From Actinopolyspora lacussalsi (GTDB lineage Bacteria > Actinomycetota > Actinomycetes > Mycobacteriales > Pseudonocardiaceae): 64,000 nucleotides of DNA. The stretch covers positions 2,435,501 to 2,499,500 of the forward strand of contig JAURUC010000001.1 in the NCBI GenBank assembly GCA_030803735.1, written 5' to 3'. The position numbers were made by a program, and so were the translations under genes. Shown here in pieces: positions 46,582 through 54,705 of this stretch (position 1 is its first letter; each line of letters opens with the position of its first letter). The notes beneath the pieces were generated by a model. It was given only the letters and a program-made list of their open reading frames with translations, searched no databases and was not told the origin of the DNA.

Positions 46582-46806
46582 TTACTCCTGCCAGCGCGCA
46601 CGGAGGTAGAGGAACGTGTTCAACACTGCCAACGGGCCGAACAGTAGGACACCGATCAGGTTGCTGACCGGAATCCAGTAGTTGACGTCCGGCACCTCCC
46701 GCAGAAACACAAGCAGCACCGTGAAATTGAGCAGCGCCGAAAAAGCACACAACACGAGTGCGATCAACGCGGTCCCACGGGCAACGCGAGGTGAGTTCCG
46801 CTTCAC
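46582..46806 (-). CDS. Small membrane protein, 74 aa
   Basis: Unrecognised. GTG start after a GGGGG run. Two hydrophobic segments (TALIALVLCAFSALLNFTVLL, interrupted REVPDVNYWIP, then VSNLIGVLLFGPLAVLNTFL) and a short basic end. Convergent with the gene at 46204. Nothing in its context suggests a role. Confidence 0.6.
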   Translation of the reverse strand: MKRNSPRVARGTALIALVLCAFSALLNFTVLLVFLREVPDVNYWIPVSNLIGVLLFGPLAVLNTFLYLRARWQE

Positions 46807-47090
46807 TACCGCACCCCCACAGCAATCCTGTCCGTACCGCCGGAGACCGGCGTCTCACGAACGCTCGACGTGATCATCAAGAAATCACACTACAGAGCGA
46901 CACCCCAACGGGCACTTGCCACCGGCAATCGAAACGAGAGTGACCAAGTGCACACCTTGAGGTGAAACCGTGCCGACATCACGGGAGTTGACGCAGGGTG
47001 GAAGCACAACGGCACCCCTGCGGTCGGTTCGAACGCGGGAACCGCCGATAATCGCTGCTGCCCCCGACCCGCTGGAAAGCGAGCACTCCG

Positions 47091-47459
47091 TTGGCGCGTG
47101 AACCGAGCAGAGCAGAACGCAACCCGACGTTCATCGGCAGTATCGATCCCTTCTGCTGGATAGCGGTCGTCCCGCTGCTGATGGCGGCATTGTTCGTGGG
47201 CCTGGCGATCATGCCCACGCTGGGGTTGATCATGGCCGTGCTGGGCGTCCTCGTCCTGGTGCTGGACGGTTGGATCAACTGGCGCTGGCACAACACCTGG
47301 GGCAGCCGCCAGGACGCGGGGCGCGGCTCGGCCCGCTCCGGCGGTTCGAGGTCGGGCAGCGGCTCGAGTGCGGGACGCGGTTCGGGCTCGGGGCGCGGAG
47401 CCACCTCGGGCGGCAGGCCCACCTCCTCCGGAAGGCGGCCCACCGCGGGCCGCAGGTGA
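47091..47459 (+). CDS. Membrane protein with Gly/Ser/Arg-rich tail
   Basis: A 122-residue protein. Two adjacent hydrophobic spans (CWIAVVPLLMAALFVGLAI and LGLIMAVLGVLVLVLDG) end in WINWRWHNTWG. The last 45 residues are a low-complexity basic tail (GSGSGRGATSGGRPTSSG). Such tails may bind nucleic acid or phospholipid head groups; I have no basis to choose. The start is TTG (47091) with only GGAAAG far upstream, so the true start could differ. The tail is repetitive at DNA level. Confidence 0.65.
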   Translation: MAREPSRAERNPTFIGSIDPFCWIAVVPLLMAALFVGLAIMPTLGLIMAVLGVLVLVLDGWINWRWHNTWGSRQDAGRGSARSGGSRSGSGSSAGRGSGSGRGATSGGRPTSSGRRPTAGRR

Positions 47460-47548
47460 CGCCCAGGGCTCGCTTCGGTTCTCCAGTCGATCGGGCCAAG
47501 CCCCGGCACCGGCCCCGTGCGAGACCGGTGCCGAGCGCCGCGCGGGAA

Positions 47549-49630
47549 TCAGCGCAGGAACTTGTCGGGAGTCAGCGGGAGGTCCCGAACCCGCACGCCC
47601 GTGGCGTGGTGCGCGGCGTTGCCGATGGCCGCCGCCGTACCGACGATCCCGACCTCGCCGATCCCCTTGGCACCCACCGAGTTGACGTGCGGATCGTGCT
47701 CCTCGACCCAGCTCACCTCGATCGACCCCACATCCGCGTTGCCCGCGATGTGATACCCGGCGAGATCGTGGTTGACGACGTGACCGAACCGTCCGTCGAC
47801 GACGCTGTGCTCGTGCAGCGCCATCGAGATCCCCATCGTCATCCCACCGAGGAACTGCGAGTGCGCGGTGCGCGGATTGACGATCCGGCCCGCCGCGAAC
47901 ACTCCCAGCATCCGGGGAACCCGCACCTCACCGGTGTCGGCGTGCACCCGCACCTCGGCGAACTGCGCACCGTAGGCGTTCATCGCGTACTTGCCCAGGT
48001 CCGGATTGTCGGCCGCGCCCGCCGTGGTTTCGACTCCCGCCGCGGGATCGCTGCCGTGCTCGGCGCGGAACGCACGCACCGCGTCCACGACTGTCGAGCC
48101 CCACGAGGCGGTACCGGCGGATCCGCCCGCCAGGCCGGCATTCGGCTGTTCGGTGCTGCCGAGCCGCAGTTCCACTGCTTCGAACGGGACCTCCAGCCCC
48201 TCGGCCGCGAGCTGGGTCAGCGCCGTACGGGCTCCCGTACCGATGTCGGCCGCGCCGATCTCCACCCGGTACTTCCCGCCGGACTCGTGCCGGATCGTAG
48301 CCAGCGAGCCGGGGAACAGCAGGCTCGGGAAGCTGGCGGCGGCCACCCCGGTGCCCACGAGCCAGTCGCCCTCCCGCCGCGTACCGGGCCGAGGGTCGCG
48401 ATCCTGCCACCCGAACCGTTCGGCACCCTGCCGCAGGCAGGCGACCAGGTTGCGGCTGGAGAACGGCAGCCCGGAGACCGGAGCGACCTCCGGTTCGTTG
48501 CGTACCCGGAGCTCGATCGGGTCGATCCCGGCCCGAACCGCCAGTTCGTCGACAGCGCTTTCCAGCGCGTACATCCCGCTCGCCTCACCGGGCGCCCGCA
48601 TCCAGGTGGGGGCGGGCACGTCCAGCGCGGCGAGCCGGTTGGTGACGCGGCGATTGGGTGACGCGTACATCTCCCGCGAGGCGCTTGCGCTCTGCTCGGC
48701 GTACTGCTTGAACCGGGAGGTCTGCTCCAGCGAGTCGTGCTCGGTGGCGGTGAGCCGCCCCTCGGAGTCGGCCCCGAGTCGCACCCGCTGCCGGGTGGGT
48801 GGGCGGTAGCCCACCAGCTCGAACATCTGGGTACGCGACAAAGCGCACTTGACCGGTCTGCCCGCCGTCCGGCGCGCGGCCAGCACCGTCAGTGCCACGT
48901 GCCCGTGCGGCATCCCCTTGGAGCCGAAGGCGCCCCCGACGTGCGGCGCGATCACGCTGATCCGCTCCTTGTCGAGGCCGACCAGCGGGGCGAGCAGGTC
49001 CCGGACCAGGTGCGATCCCTGGTTCGAATCGTGGAGGGTGAGTCCGTCGTCGTCCCACGTCGCGATGACGGCGTGCGGTTCGATCGGATTGTGGTGCTCG
49101 GGCGGCGTGGTGTAGGTGACGTCCACCGTGTGGGTCGCCTCCGCCAGTGCGGCGTCCACGTCGCCCCGCTCCAGGTCCGGCGCCAGCATGGGGCTGGCGT
49201 CGGCGTCCGGGGTGTAGACGATGTTCGCGTCGTCCCGGAACTCGCTGTCGTGCGGCAGCCGCTCGTATCGGATGTCGACGAGTCCGGCCGCGTGCGCCGC
49301 GATCTCCGGCGTCTCGGCGACCACCGCGCCGACGAGCTGGCCGCGGAAGTCGATCCCGTCGGACTGCAGCACGGCCAGTTCGGGGTCACCGATGGGGTTC
49401 AGGGCGTCCGCGTTGTGGTGGGTAAGCACGGTGTGCACCCCGTCGACCCGCTCGGCTGCCGCGGTGTCGATACTCGCGATGCGGCCCCGTGCGATGCCCG
49501 ACCGCAGCGGGTGCAGGTAGAGCGGGTCCGTCACCGGGTACTCGAAGGCGTAGGGCGCGGTGCCGGTCACCTTGGCACGGCCCTCGACCCGTTCCGGCCC
49601 CTGCGAGGTGGCCCGCGTCGCTCCGGTCAT
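47549..49630 (-). CDS. Molybdenum hydroxylase, molybdopterin-binding large subunit
   Basis: A 693-residue xanthine-dehydrogenase-family large subunit (PaoC/YagR-like size). It has the N-terminal a/b hammerhead domain (GTAPYAFEYPVTDPLY), GGAFGSKGMPHGH around the cofactor, an APGEASGMYALESAVDELA block, and the C-terminal GAKGIGEVGIVGTAAAIGNA loop with the catalytic Glu. It oxidises an aldehyde or N-heterocycle; the organisation resembles the aldehyde oxidoreductase PaoABC. No Tat signal is seen on any subunit, so it is cytoplasmic as encoded here. No cofactor-maturation gene is adjacent. Overlaps the FAD subunit gene by four bases. Confidence 0.92.
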   Translation of the reverse strand: MTGATRATSQGPERVEGRAKVTGTAPYAFEYPVTDPLYLHPLRSGIARGRIASIDTAAAERVDGVHTVLTHHNADALNPIGDPELAVLQSDGIDFRGQLVGAVVAETPEIAAHAAGLVDIRYERLPHDSEFRDDANIVYTPDADASPMLAPDLERGDVDAALAEATHTVDVTYTTPPEHHNPIEPHAVIATWDDDGLTLHDSNQGSHLVRDLLAPLVGLDKERISVIAPHVGGAFGSKGMPHGHVALTVLAARRTAGRPVKCALSRTQMFELVGYRPPTRQRVRLGADSEGRLTATEHDSLEQTSRFKQYAEQSASASREMYASPNRRVTNRLAALDVPAPTWMRAPGEASGMYALESAVDELAVRAGIDPIELRVRNEPEVAPVSGLPFSSRNLVACLRQGAERFGWQDRDPRPGTRREGDWLVGTGVAAASFPSLLFPGSLATIRHESGGKYRVEIGAADIGTGARTALTQLAAEGLEVPFEAVELRLGSTEQPNAGLAGGSAGTASWGSTVVDAVRAFRAEHGSDPAAGVETTAGAADNPDLGKYAMNAYGAQFAEVRVHADTGEVRVPRMLGVFAAGRIVNPRTAHSQFLGGMTMGISMALHEHSVVDGRFGHVVNHDLAGYHIAGNADVGSIEVSWVEEHDPHVNSVGAKGIGEVGIVGTAAAIGNAAHHATGVRVRDLPLTPDKFLR

Positions 49631-50619
49631 GATCCCTCCTGCTGGGTGAGCTCGCGCAGCACCGATGCCAGGGTGTTGCGAGTCATGGGCACCTTGAACT
49701 CGTTGTCGCGCAGCGTTTCCGCCTCGGCGAGTTCGGCGTCGGCCGCCGCGCGGAACGCCTCCTCGGTGGCCGGGGCGCCGTGCAGCGCCCGTTCCGCCGC
49801 CGTGGCCCGCCAGGGCTTGTGCGCGAGCCCGCCGAAGGCGATCCGGGCGTCGGTGATGTAGCCGTCGGTGACCTCGACCGCCGCCGCGACCGAGACGAGC
49901 GCGAAGGCGTAGGAGGCCCTGTCCCGCACCTTGCGGTAGCGCGAACGAGCGGCGAGCGGCAGCGAAGGCAGTTCGACGGCGGTGACGAGCTCGCCGTGCC
50001 GCAGCACGGTGTCCTGTTCCGGCTCGTCACCCGGCAGCCGGTGCAGCTCGGTCACCGGCACGGTGCGCTGCCCGTCCGGCCCCGCCACCAGCACGTCGGC
50101 GTCGAGCGCGGCCAGCGCGACCGCCATGTCCGAGGGATGGGTCGCCACGCACCGCTCGGAGGCACCGAGCACGGCGTGGTGCCGGTTCCAGCCCTCCAGC
50201 GCCGAGCACCCCGAGCCGGGTTCGCGCTTGTTGCACGGGGTGGTGACGTCCTGGAAGTAGGAGCAGCGGGTGCGCTGCAGCAGGTTGCCGCCCGTGGTGG
50301 CCAGGTTGCGCAGCTGCCCGGAGGCCCCGGACAGCAGTGCCTGCGCGAGCACGGGGTAGCGCTGCCGGATCACCGGCTCCGCCGCCAGGTCGCTGTTGCG
50401 CACCGTGGCGCCGATGCGGACCCGGCCGTCGGGCAGCGACTCGACCGAGTCGTAGGGCAGCCGGGTGATGTCGACCAGTTTCCCCGGTTCGGTGATCCCC
50501 AGCTTCATGTGGTCGACGAGGTTGGTTCCGCCACCGATGTAGCGCGCTTCGGGATCGCGGCTGACGGTCGCTATCGCGCTGTCGGCGTCGGTGGCGCGCT
50601 GGTAGTCGAAGGGTTTCAC
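49627..50619 (-). CDS. Molybdenum hydroxylase, FAD-binding subunit
   Basis: A 330-residue medium subunit. The FAD loop YIGGGTNLVDHMKLG lies at 28-42, GASGQLRNLATTGGNLLQRTRC follows near 114, and the C-terminal CO-dehydrogenase flavoprotein domain is present (FGGLAHKPWRATAAE). The cysteines after NLLQRTRC (CSYFQDVTTPCNKREPGSGC) are like those that bind an extra [4Fe-4S] cluster in PaoB. Both ends overlap the neighbouring genes as ATGA, so the three subunits are coupled. Confidence 0.92.
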   Translation of the reverse strand: MKPFDYQRATDADSAIATVSRDPEARYIGGGTNLVDHMKLGITEPGKLVDITRLPYDSVESLPDGRVRIGATVRNSDLAAEPVIRQRYPVLAQALLSGASGQLRNLATTGGNLLQRTRCSYFQDVTTPCNKREPGSGCSALEGWNRHHAVLGASERCVATHPSDMAVALAALDADVLVAGPDGQRTVPVTELHRLPGDEPEQDTVLRHGELVTAVELPSLPLAARSRYRKVRDRASYAFALVSVAAAVEVTDGYITDARIAFGGLAHKPWRATAAERALHGAPATEEAFRAAADAELAEAETLRDNEFKVPMTRNTLASVLRELTQQEGS

Positions 50620-51119
50620 TCGGCGGCCTCTCGGATGGCTGTGACGATGTTGGCGTAGGCACCGCAGCGGCAGAGGTTGCCGCTCATGCGTTCACGGATC
50701 TCGTCCTCGTCGAGTTCGATCGACTCCTCGAGATCCTCGGTCACGTAGCTGGGCCAGCCCGACTTGACCTCGTCCAACATGCCCACCGCGGAGCAGACCT
50801 GCCCCGGCGTGCAGTAGCCGCACTGGAAACCGTCGTTGTCCAGCAGCGCCCGCTGCACCGGGTGCGGTTCGTCCTCCTCGGCCAGTCCTTCCGCGGTGAC
50901 GACCTCACTGTCGTCGTTCGCGACGGCGAAGGTCAGACAGCTGGTGGCACGCCTGCCGTCCAGCAGCACGGTGCAGGCACCGCACTGCCCGTGGTCACAT
51001 CCCTTCTTCGGAGAGGTCACCCCCAATCGTTCGCGTAGTGCGTCCAGCAGAGTCGTCCGGGTGTCGACGGACAGCGTTTCCCGCCGTCCGTCCACCCGCA
51101 GGGTTATCTCCGAGTCCAT
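50616..51119 (-). CDS. Molybdenum hydroxylase, 2x[2Fe-2S] subunit
   Basis: A 167-residue small subunit. The plant-type cluster is in CDHGQCGACTVLLDGRRATSC and the second cluster in CGYCTPGQVC with a distal CRCGAYANIV. An acidic insertion (TEDLEESIELDEDEIRE) lies between the two C-terminal cysteine pairs. I chose the ATG at 51119 (DSEITLRVDGRRE), which begins at the ferredoxin domain; a GTG at 51167 is the alternative. First gene of the operon. The 329-base space up to 51448 must hold its promoter and that of the divergent methyltransferase gene; no clear motif was noted. Confidence 0.92.
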   Translation of the reverse strand: MDSEITLRVDGRRETLSVDTRTTLLDALRERLGVTSPKKGCDHGQCGACTVLLDGRRATSCLTFAVANDDSEVVTAEGLAEEDEPHPVQRALLDNDGFQCGYCTPGQVCSAVGMLDEVKSGWPSYVTEDLEESIELDEDEIRERMSGNLCRCGAYANIVTAIREAAE

Positions 51120-51448
51120 TCCGAAAATCGCCTCTTGATCGTGTAGGGCGGTGATCTCGAACGACACCCGTGTCAGAGCGGGGTTCAGTGATCATCGTAC
51201 GCGCGCAGTCTGCCCGCGATCCGGACTCGCGTCGAACCCTCCTCGCCGCGGAGCGGGAGTCACCACTCCCTCCCGGTGTCGGCCACTCCGGTGTACCCGG
51301 AGCCCGATGGGGCCGTGCCTCGTGCACGATCGGCACCTCGGTGCGGTAGCCGAGCAGGTGGAAGCAAACAGTATTCACTTCCGGGCGGTGTCGAGTCGGG
51401 TCGAGGCGTAAGCTGTGTTCGTCGCGAACCTCCGGTGTGGGAGAGCTT

Positions 51449-52276
51449 ATGGGCGGCCTCGACGAATCACCCGACCGCGGTTACAGGTTCCCCGGCGACA
51501 CCGACGTCGGTCTTCCCAATCCCGCGCGGGTCTACGACTACTGGCTCGGCGGGTCGGCGAACTTCGCCGTGGACCGCGAGCTCGGTGATCACATCGCCGA
51601 GAGCGAGCCCCGGATCGCGAGCATGGCGCGCGAGAACAGGTCACTGCTGCGCCGCATGGTGACCCACTGCTGTCGGCAGGGGGTTAATCAGTTCCTCGAC
51701 CTGGGCTCCGGGGTGCCCACGATCGGCAACGTGCACGAGATCGCGCACCGACACGATCCGGATTCCCGGGTGGTCTACGTGGACAACGAGCCCGTGGCGG
51801 TCTCGCACAGCGAGTTACTGCTCGAAGGGACGAACAAGGCCACGATCCTGCGCGGCGACCTCACCGACCCGGTGGAGGTGCTGAACTCACCGGTCACGCG
51901 CGGCATGCTGGATCTGAACCGGCCGGTGGCGGTGTTGCTGCTCTGCGTGCTGCAGTACTTCCCCGACACCGATCGGCTGCGCGAGACGGTGGCGAGCTAC
52001 CGGAGGGGGCTGGCGCCCGGCAGCTACATCGCGATCTCGCACCTGACCACCGACGACGGTGACGTGAACACGAGCGGAGTGGCCGAGCGCATCCAGCACA
52101 GCCGCGCCAGCCACCAGGCATACCCGCGGAGCTACGAGGAGGTACTCAGCCTGTTCGAGGGCACCCGGCTCGTCGAGCCGGGAATCCGCTACGCCCAGGA
52201 CTGGCACCACGGCGAGATCGCGGGCCCCACCGAACCCAGCGGCATCTACGCCGGACTGGCGCGGGTGCCGGAGTGA
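51449..52276 (+). CDS. DUF574-type SAM-dependent methyltransferase
   Basis: A 275-residue paralogue of the protein at 29730. Signatures: RVYDYWLGGSANFAVDREL, QFLDLGSGVPTIGNVHEIA, RVVYVDNEPVAVSHSELLL and GSYIAISHLTTDDGD. GGGAG lies five bases before the ATG at 51449; an in-frame GTG at 51437 is less well placed. Substrate unknown. Unlike its paralogue it has no XRE or DUF397 gene beside it. Confidence 0.9.
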   Translation: MGGLDESPDRGYRFPGDTDVGLPNPARVYDYWLGGSANFAVDRELGDHIAESEPRIASMARENRSLLRRMVTHCCRQGVNQFLDLGSGVPTIGNVHEIAHRHDPDSRVVYVDNEPVAVSHSELLLEGTNKATILRGDLTDPVEVLNSPVTRGMLDLNRPVAVLLLCVLQYFPDTDRLRETVASYRRGLAPGSYIAISHLTTDDGDVNTSGVAERIQHSRASHQAYPRSYEEVLSLFEGTRLVEPGIRYAQDWHHGEIAGPTEPSGIYAGLARVPE

Positions 52277-52296
52277 CGGCCTCCGGGTGCTCGCGG

Positions 52297-52310
52297 ATCT
52301 CGCGCGAAAT
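52297..52310. repeat. Copy of the ATTTCGCGNGAAAT-type palindrome
   Basis: ATCTCGCGCGAAAT, one mismatch from a perfect palindrome, in the space between the methyltransferase and TM2 genes. Related to 16070, 16122 and 52990. Confidence 0.5.
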
Positions 52311-52476
52311 TCACGCGTGACCGGCACACGCGGTGTCAACGAGGAAGTCCCCCGCGACAGCGGGAACGTGCACCGCATCCACCGCTCTCGTCACCGGGAC
52401 GACCGGAACGAACCACCGTTCGGCCGAAACATAGGATGGAGCGACTCTGGAACCGCGCCCCTCGGGAGACATCCGA

Positions 52477-52761
52477 TTGAACGCTGAATACGACATGATG
52501 GAATACCAGGCCAGGCAGAAGTCGCTGGTGGTCAGCTACGTGCTGTGGATCTTCCTCGGCCTGTTCGGTGCCCACCGGTTCTACGCGGGCAACCGCGTCG
52601 GTACCGCCGTGGCGCAGCTGGTGTGCACGGTGCTCGTCATCACCAGCCCCATCAGTGCCGTGTGGGCACTCGTGGACGCCTTCCTCATTCCCGGCTGGAT
52701 CAAGCAGCACAACCTGGAGCTGGCCGGCGAACTGCGGCAGCGCGACACGAGCAGGGCGTGA
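52477..52761 (+). CDS. TM2-domain membrane protein
   Basis: A 94-residue protein with the TM2 pattern: a charged N-terminus, KSLVVSYVLWIFLGLFGAHRFYAG, a GTAVAQLVCTVLVITSPISAVWALVDAFLIP segment spanning the second helix, and a short polar end. TM2 proteins are small two-span membrane proteins of unknown role. The start is TTG with GGGAG eight bases upstream; in-frame ATGs at codons 7 and 8 are alternatives. Confidence 0.85.
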   Translation: MNAEYDMMEYQARQKSLVVSYVLWIFLGLFGAHRFYAGNRVGTAVAQLVCTVLVITSPISAVWALVDAFLIPGWIKQHNLELAGELRQRDTSRA

Positions 52762-52989
52762 CGACGGGGTCGTCGCCCGCGCGGTCGTGAGACCGCGACG
52801 TTCGAGGGAAGCACCGTCCCGGTGTGTCCCGATCACGGTCGCACTCATCCGGTCGCGAGGTCCGCGCCGCCAGATCCCACCAGTGGGTCCGGCGCGGACC
52901 ACACCACCCACGCCGACCGCGACCGGTACGTGGGATTCGTTCCCACGAAATCGCCACTTCCGGGGAATCCGGACACCGATCCAGCGTGA

Positions 52990-53003
52990 ATTTCGCGCGA
53001 AAT
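52990..53003. repeat. Perfect ATTTCGCGCGAAAT palindrome
   Basis: A perfect 14-base inverted repeat in the 392-base space between the TM2 gene and gntR. Apart from this and the fragment at 53040 the space shows nothing recognisable. Confidence 0.55.
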
Positions 53004-53039
53004 CGCCGCGCCACGTCGACGGACCGAGGTGACAGGGTC

Positions 53040-53147
53040 TCACTGGGACGCTCCGAGGTGGTCACGCGCCGCTTCTGGGTGCGCGAGCCGCATCAGCGCC
53101 TCGGCGTAGCGGTCGCCGTGGGACAGCGAGACCTCGACCCCCGCGAT
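53040..53147 (-). pseudogene. Possible 3' remnant of a lost gene downstream of gntR
   Basis: A 35-codon open stretch reads IAGVEVSLSHGDRYAEAL then MRLAHPEAARDHLGASQ and stops. It looks coding in composition but has no start (a TAG lies just upstream). I could not assign a family. It may be the tail of a gene once cotranscribed with gntR, or chance. Confidence 0.3.
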
Positions 53148-53153
53148 GGAGCT

Positions 53154-53981
53154 CTACTTCCCCGCCGACGGATTCCCCCAAACCGGAACGACGGCGTCCC
53201 GGACCTCGGCGAGCAGCTCGCGCATGGCGTCCTCGGCCTCCTCCGATCTCGCGTTGGCCACGGCGTGTGCCGCACGCTCGTGCAGGTCCAGCGCGCGGGG
53301 AACCGGCTGGTGCGGCATCAGCCCCAGCTGAGTTCGCCCCCGCAGCACCACCGCGACCACATCGGCCAACGCCTCGAACATCTCGTTGCCGCTGGTCCGC
53401 AACAACGCGGTGTGGAACTCGATGTCCAGTTCCAGGAAGTCGTCGAGCTCACCCGCTTCGCCCTTGGCGCGCATCATCGACGACAGCTCCACCACACGTG
53501 ATCTCACCTCTCCCGAAGCGTTGCGCGCGGCGTCGGCGGTGGCCAGCGGTTCGACCGCGATGCGAAGCTCGGTCAGCGAACGCAACTGGGCCTCCCGCCC
53601 CTCGCCCGCGAGTCGCCACCAGATCACACGTGGGTCGAACACGTTCCAGGACCGCCTCGGCTGAACCGTGATGCCGACCCGGCGCCGGGACGTGACCAGC
53701 CCCATCGACTGCAGAATCCGCACGCTCTCCCGCACCACGGTGCGCGACACCCCGAACCGTTCCTCGAGCGTGTCGAGTGTCAGCACGTGTCCGGTGGGCA
53801 ATCGACCGTCGGTGATCTCCTTGCCGAGCGTGTCCAGTACACCACTGTGCAGCACTTCGACATTCGACTCCCCGGCACCGCTTTTCACCGCACCGGTCGG
53901 TGAGGCACGCACGGTCGCGGTGTCGTTCGCAGAACTCGCCCGCTGCTCACTCCCCTCGTGTCCGTGTCCGGACCTCGTCAC
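53154..53981 (-). CDS. gntR: FadR-subfamily GntR regulator of gluconate genes
   Basis: A 275-residue regulator. After a 45-residue polar N-terminus comes the winged helix (LGKEITDGRLPTGHVLTLD, EERFGVSRTVVRESVRILQ), then an all-helical FCD domain with metal-binding residues (DFLELDIEFHTALLRTSGN, HERAAHAVANA). It is divergent from gntK-gntP, so it probably represses them and is released by gluconate or 6-phosphogluconate. I chose the GTG at 53981, which has AGGAG six bases upstream, over the GTG at 53999. A near-palindrome ATCATTTGGTGAT at 54054-54066 is a candidate operator. Confidence 0.9.
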   Translation of the reverse strand: MTRSGHGHEGSEQRASSANDTATVRASPTGAVKSGAGESNVEVLHSGVLDTLGKEITDGRLPTGHVLTLDTLEERFGVSRTVVRESVRILQSMGLVTSRRRVGITVQPRRSWNVFDPRVIWWRLAGEGREAQLRSLTELRIAVEPLATADAARNASGEVRSRVVELSSMMRAKGEAGELDDFLELDIEFHTALLRTSGNEMFEALADVVAVVLRGRTQLGLMPHQPVPRALDLHERAAHAVANARSEEAEDAMRELLAEVRDAVVPVWGNPSAGK

Positions 53982-54053
53982 GTTGTTCTCCTGCTCCACG
54001 GTTGCCGGGTTTACCCGTACAGATTACCGAGTTCCGAATGTCTTCCCAGTCAC

Positions 54054-54066
54054 ATCATTTGGTGAT
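54054..54066. promoter_or_regulatory. Candidate GntR operator
   Basis: ATCATTTGGTGAT is imperfectly symmetric and lies in the 164-base space between divergent gntR and gntK, in a stretch of lower GC. A second partly symmetric AT-rich site lies near 54080-54095. Assignment is by position only. Confidence 0.35.
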
Positions 54067-54145
54067 AACTTTCGCCGCCAAAGGTAATACTTTTTAGCCG
54101 CGTGGACATGACACGGAAACGGACGCAGCTCGACGAGGGAGTCGT

Positions 54146-54670
54146 ATGACAGCCACATGCCTGGTGGTGATGGGCGTTTCGGGGGCGGGCAAGAGCACCG
54201 TCGCGCAGCTGCTCGCCCAACAGCTCGATCGGCCCTCGGCCGAGGCCGACGAGTTCCACCCCGAAGCCAACATCGCCAAGATGACGGCCGGTGTCCCGCT
54301 CACCGACGAGGACCGGCTGCCCTGGCTGTGGCGGATCCGCGACTGGATCACCCGACACGCCACGAGCGGGACGAACACGATCGTGACCTGCTCCTCGCTG
54401 AAGCGGACGTACCGGGACGTCCTGCGGCAGGCCGGGGCGAACGTGCGGTTCCTGCACCTGTCCGGCTCGGCCGAAACGATCGAGGGAAGGCTCACGAGCC
54501 GTTCCGGGCACTTCATGCCCAGCTCACTGCTGCGGTCGCAGTTCGACGACCTCGAACCGCTACACCCCGACGAGGCCGGCCTGACCGTCGACATCGTCGA
54601 TCCCCCGCAAGACATCGTGCGGCAGACCCTCGCGGCTCTCGACCCCGGCGCCTGCCACGCCGCGCGATGA
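54146..54670 (+). CDS. gntK: Gluconokinase
   Basis: Phosphorylates D-gluconate to 6-phosphogluconate for the pentose phosphate pathway. 174 residues, normal length. The P-loop MGVSGAGKST lies at 9-18, with EADEFHPEANIAKMTAGVPL and DEDRLPWLWRIRDW (substrate site), CSSLKRTYRDVLR and GRLTSRSGHFMPSSLLRSQ (lid). GAGGGAG precedes the ATG. First gene of gntK-gntP-dehydrogenase. Confidence 0.95.
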   Translation: MTATCLVVMGVSGAGKSTVAQLLAQQLDRPSAEADEFHPEANIAKMTAGVPLTDEDRLPWLWRIRDWITRHATSGTNTIVTCSSLKRTYRDVLRQAGANVRFLHLSGSAETIEGRLTSRSGHFMPSSLLRSQFDDLEPLHPDEAGLTVDIVDPPQDIVRQTLAALDPGACHAAR

Positions 54671-54705
54671 CCATCGAAACCGGCACAAAGCAACGGAGCT
54701 TTTGA

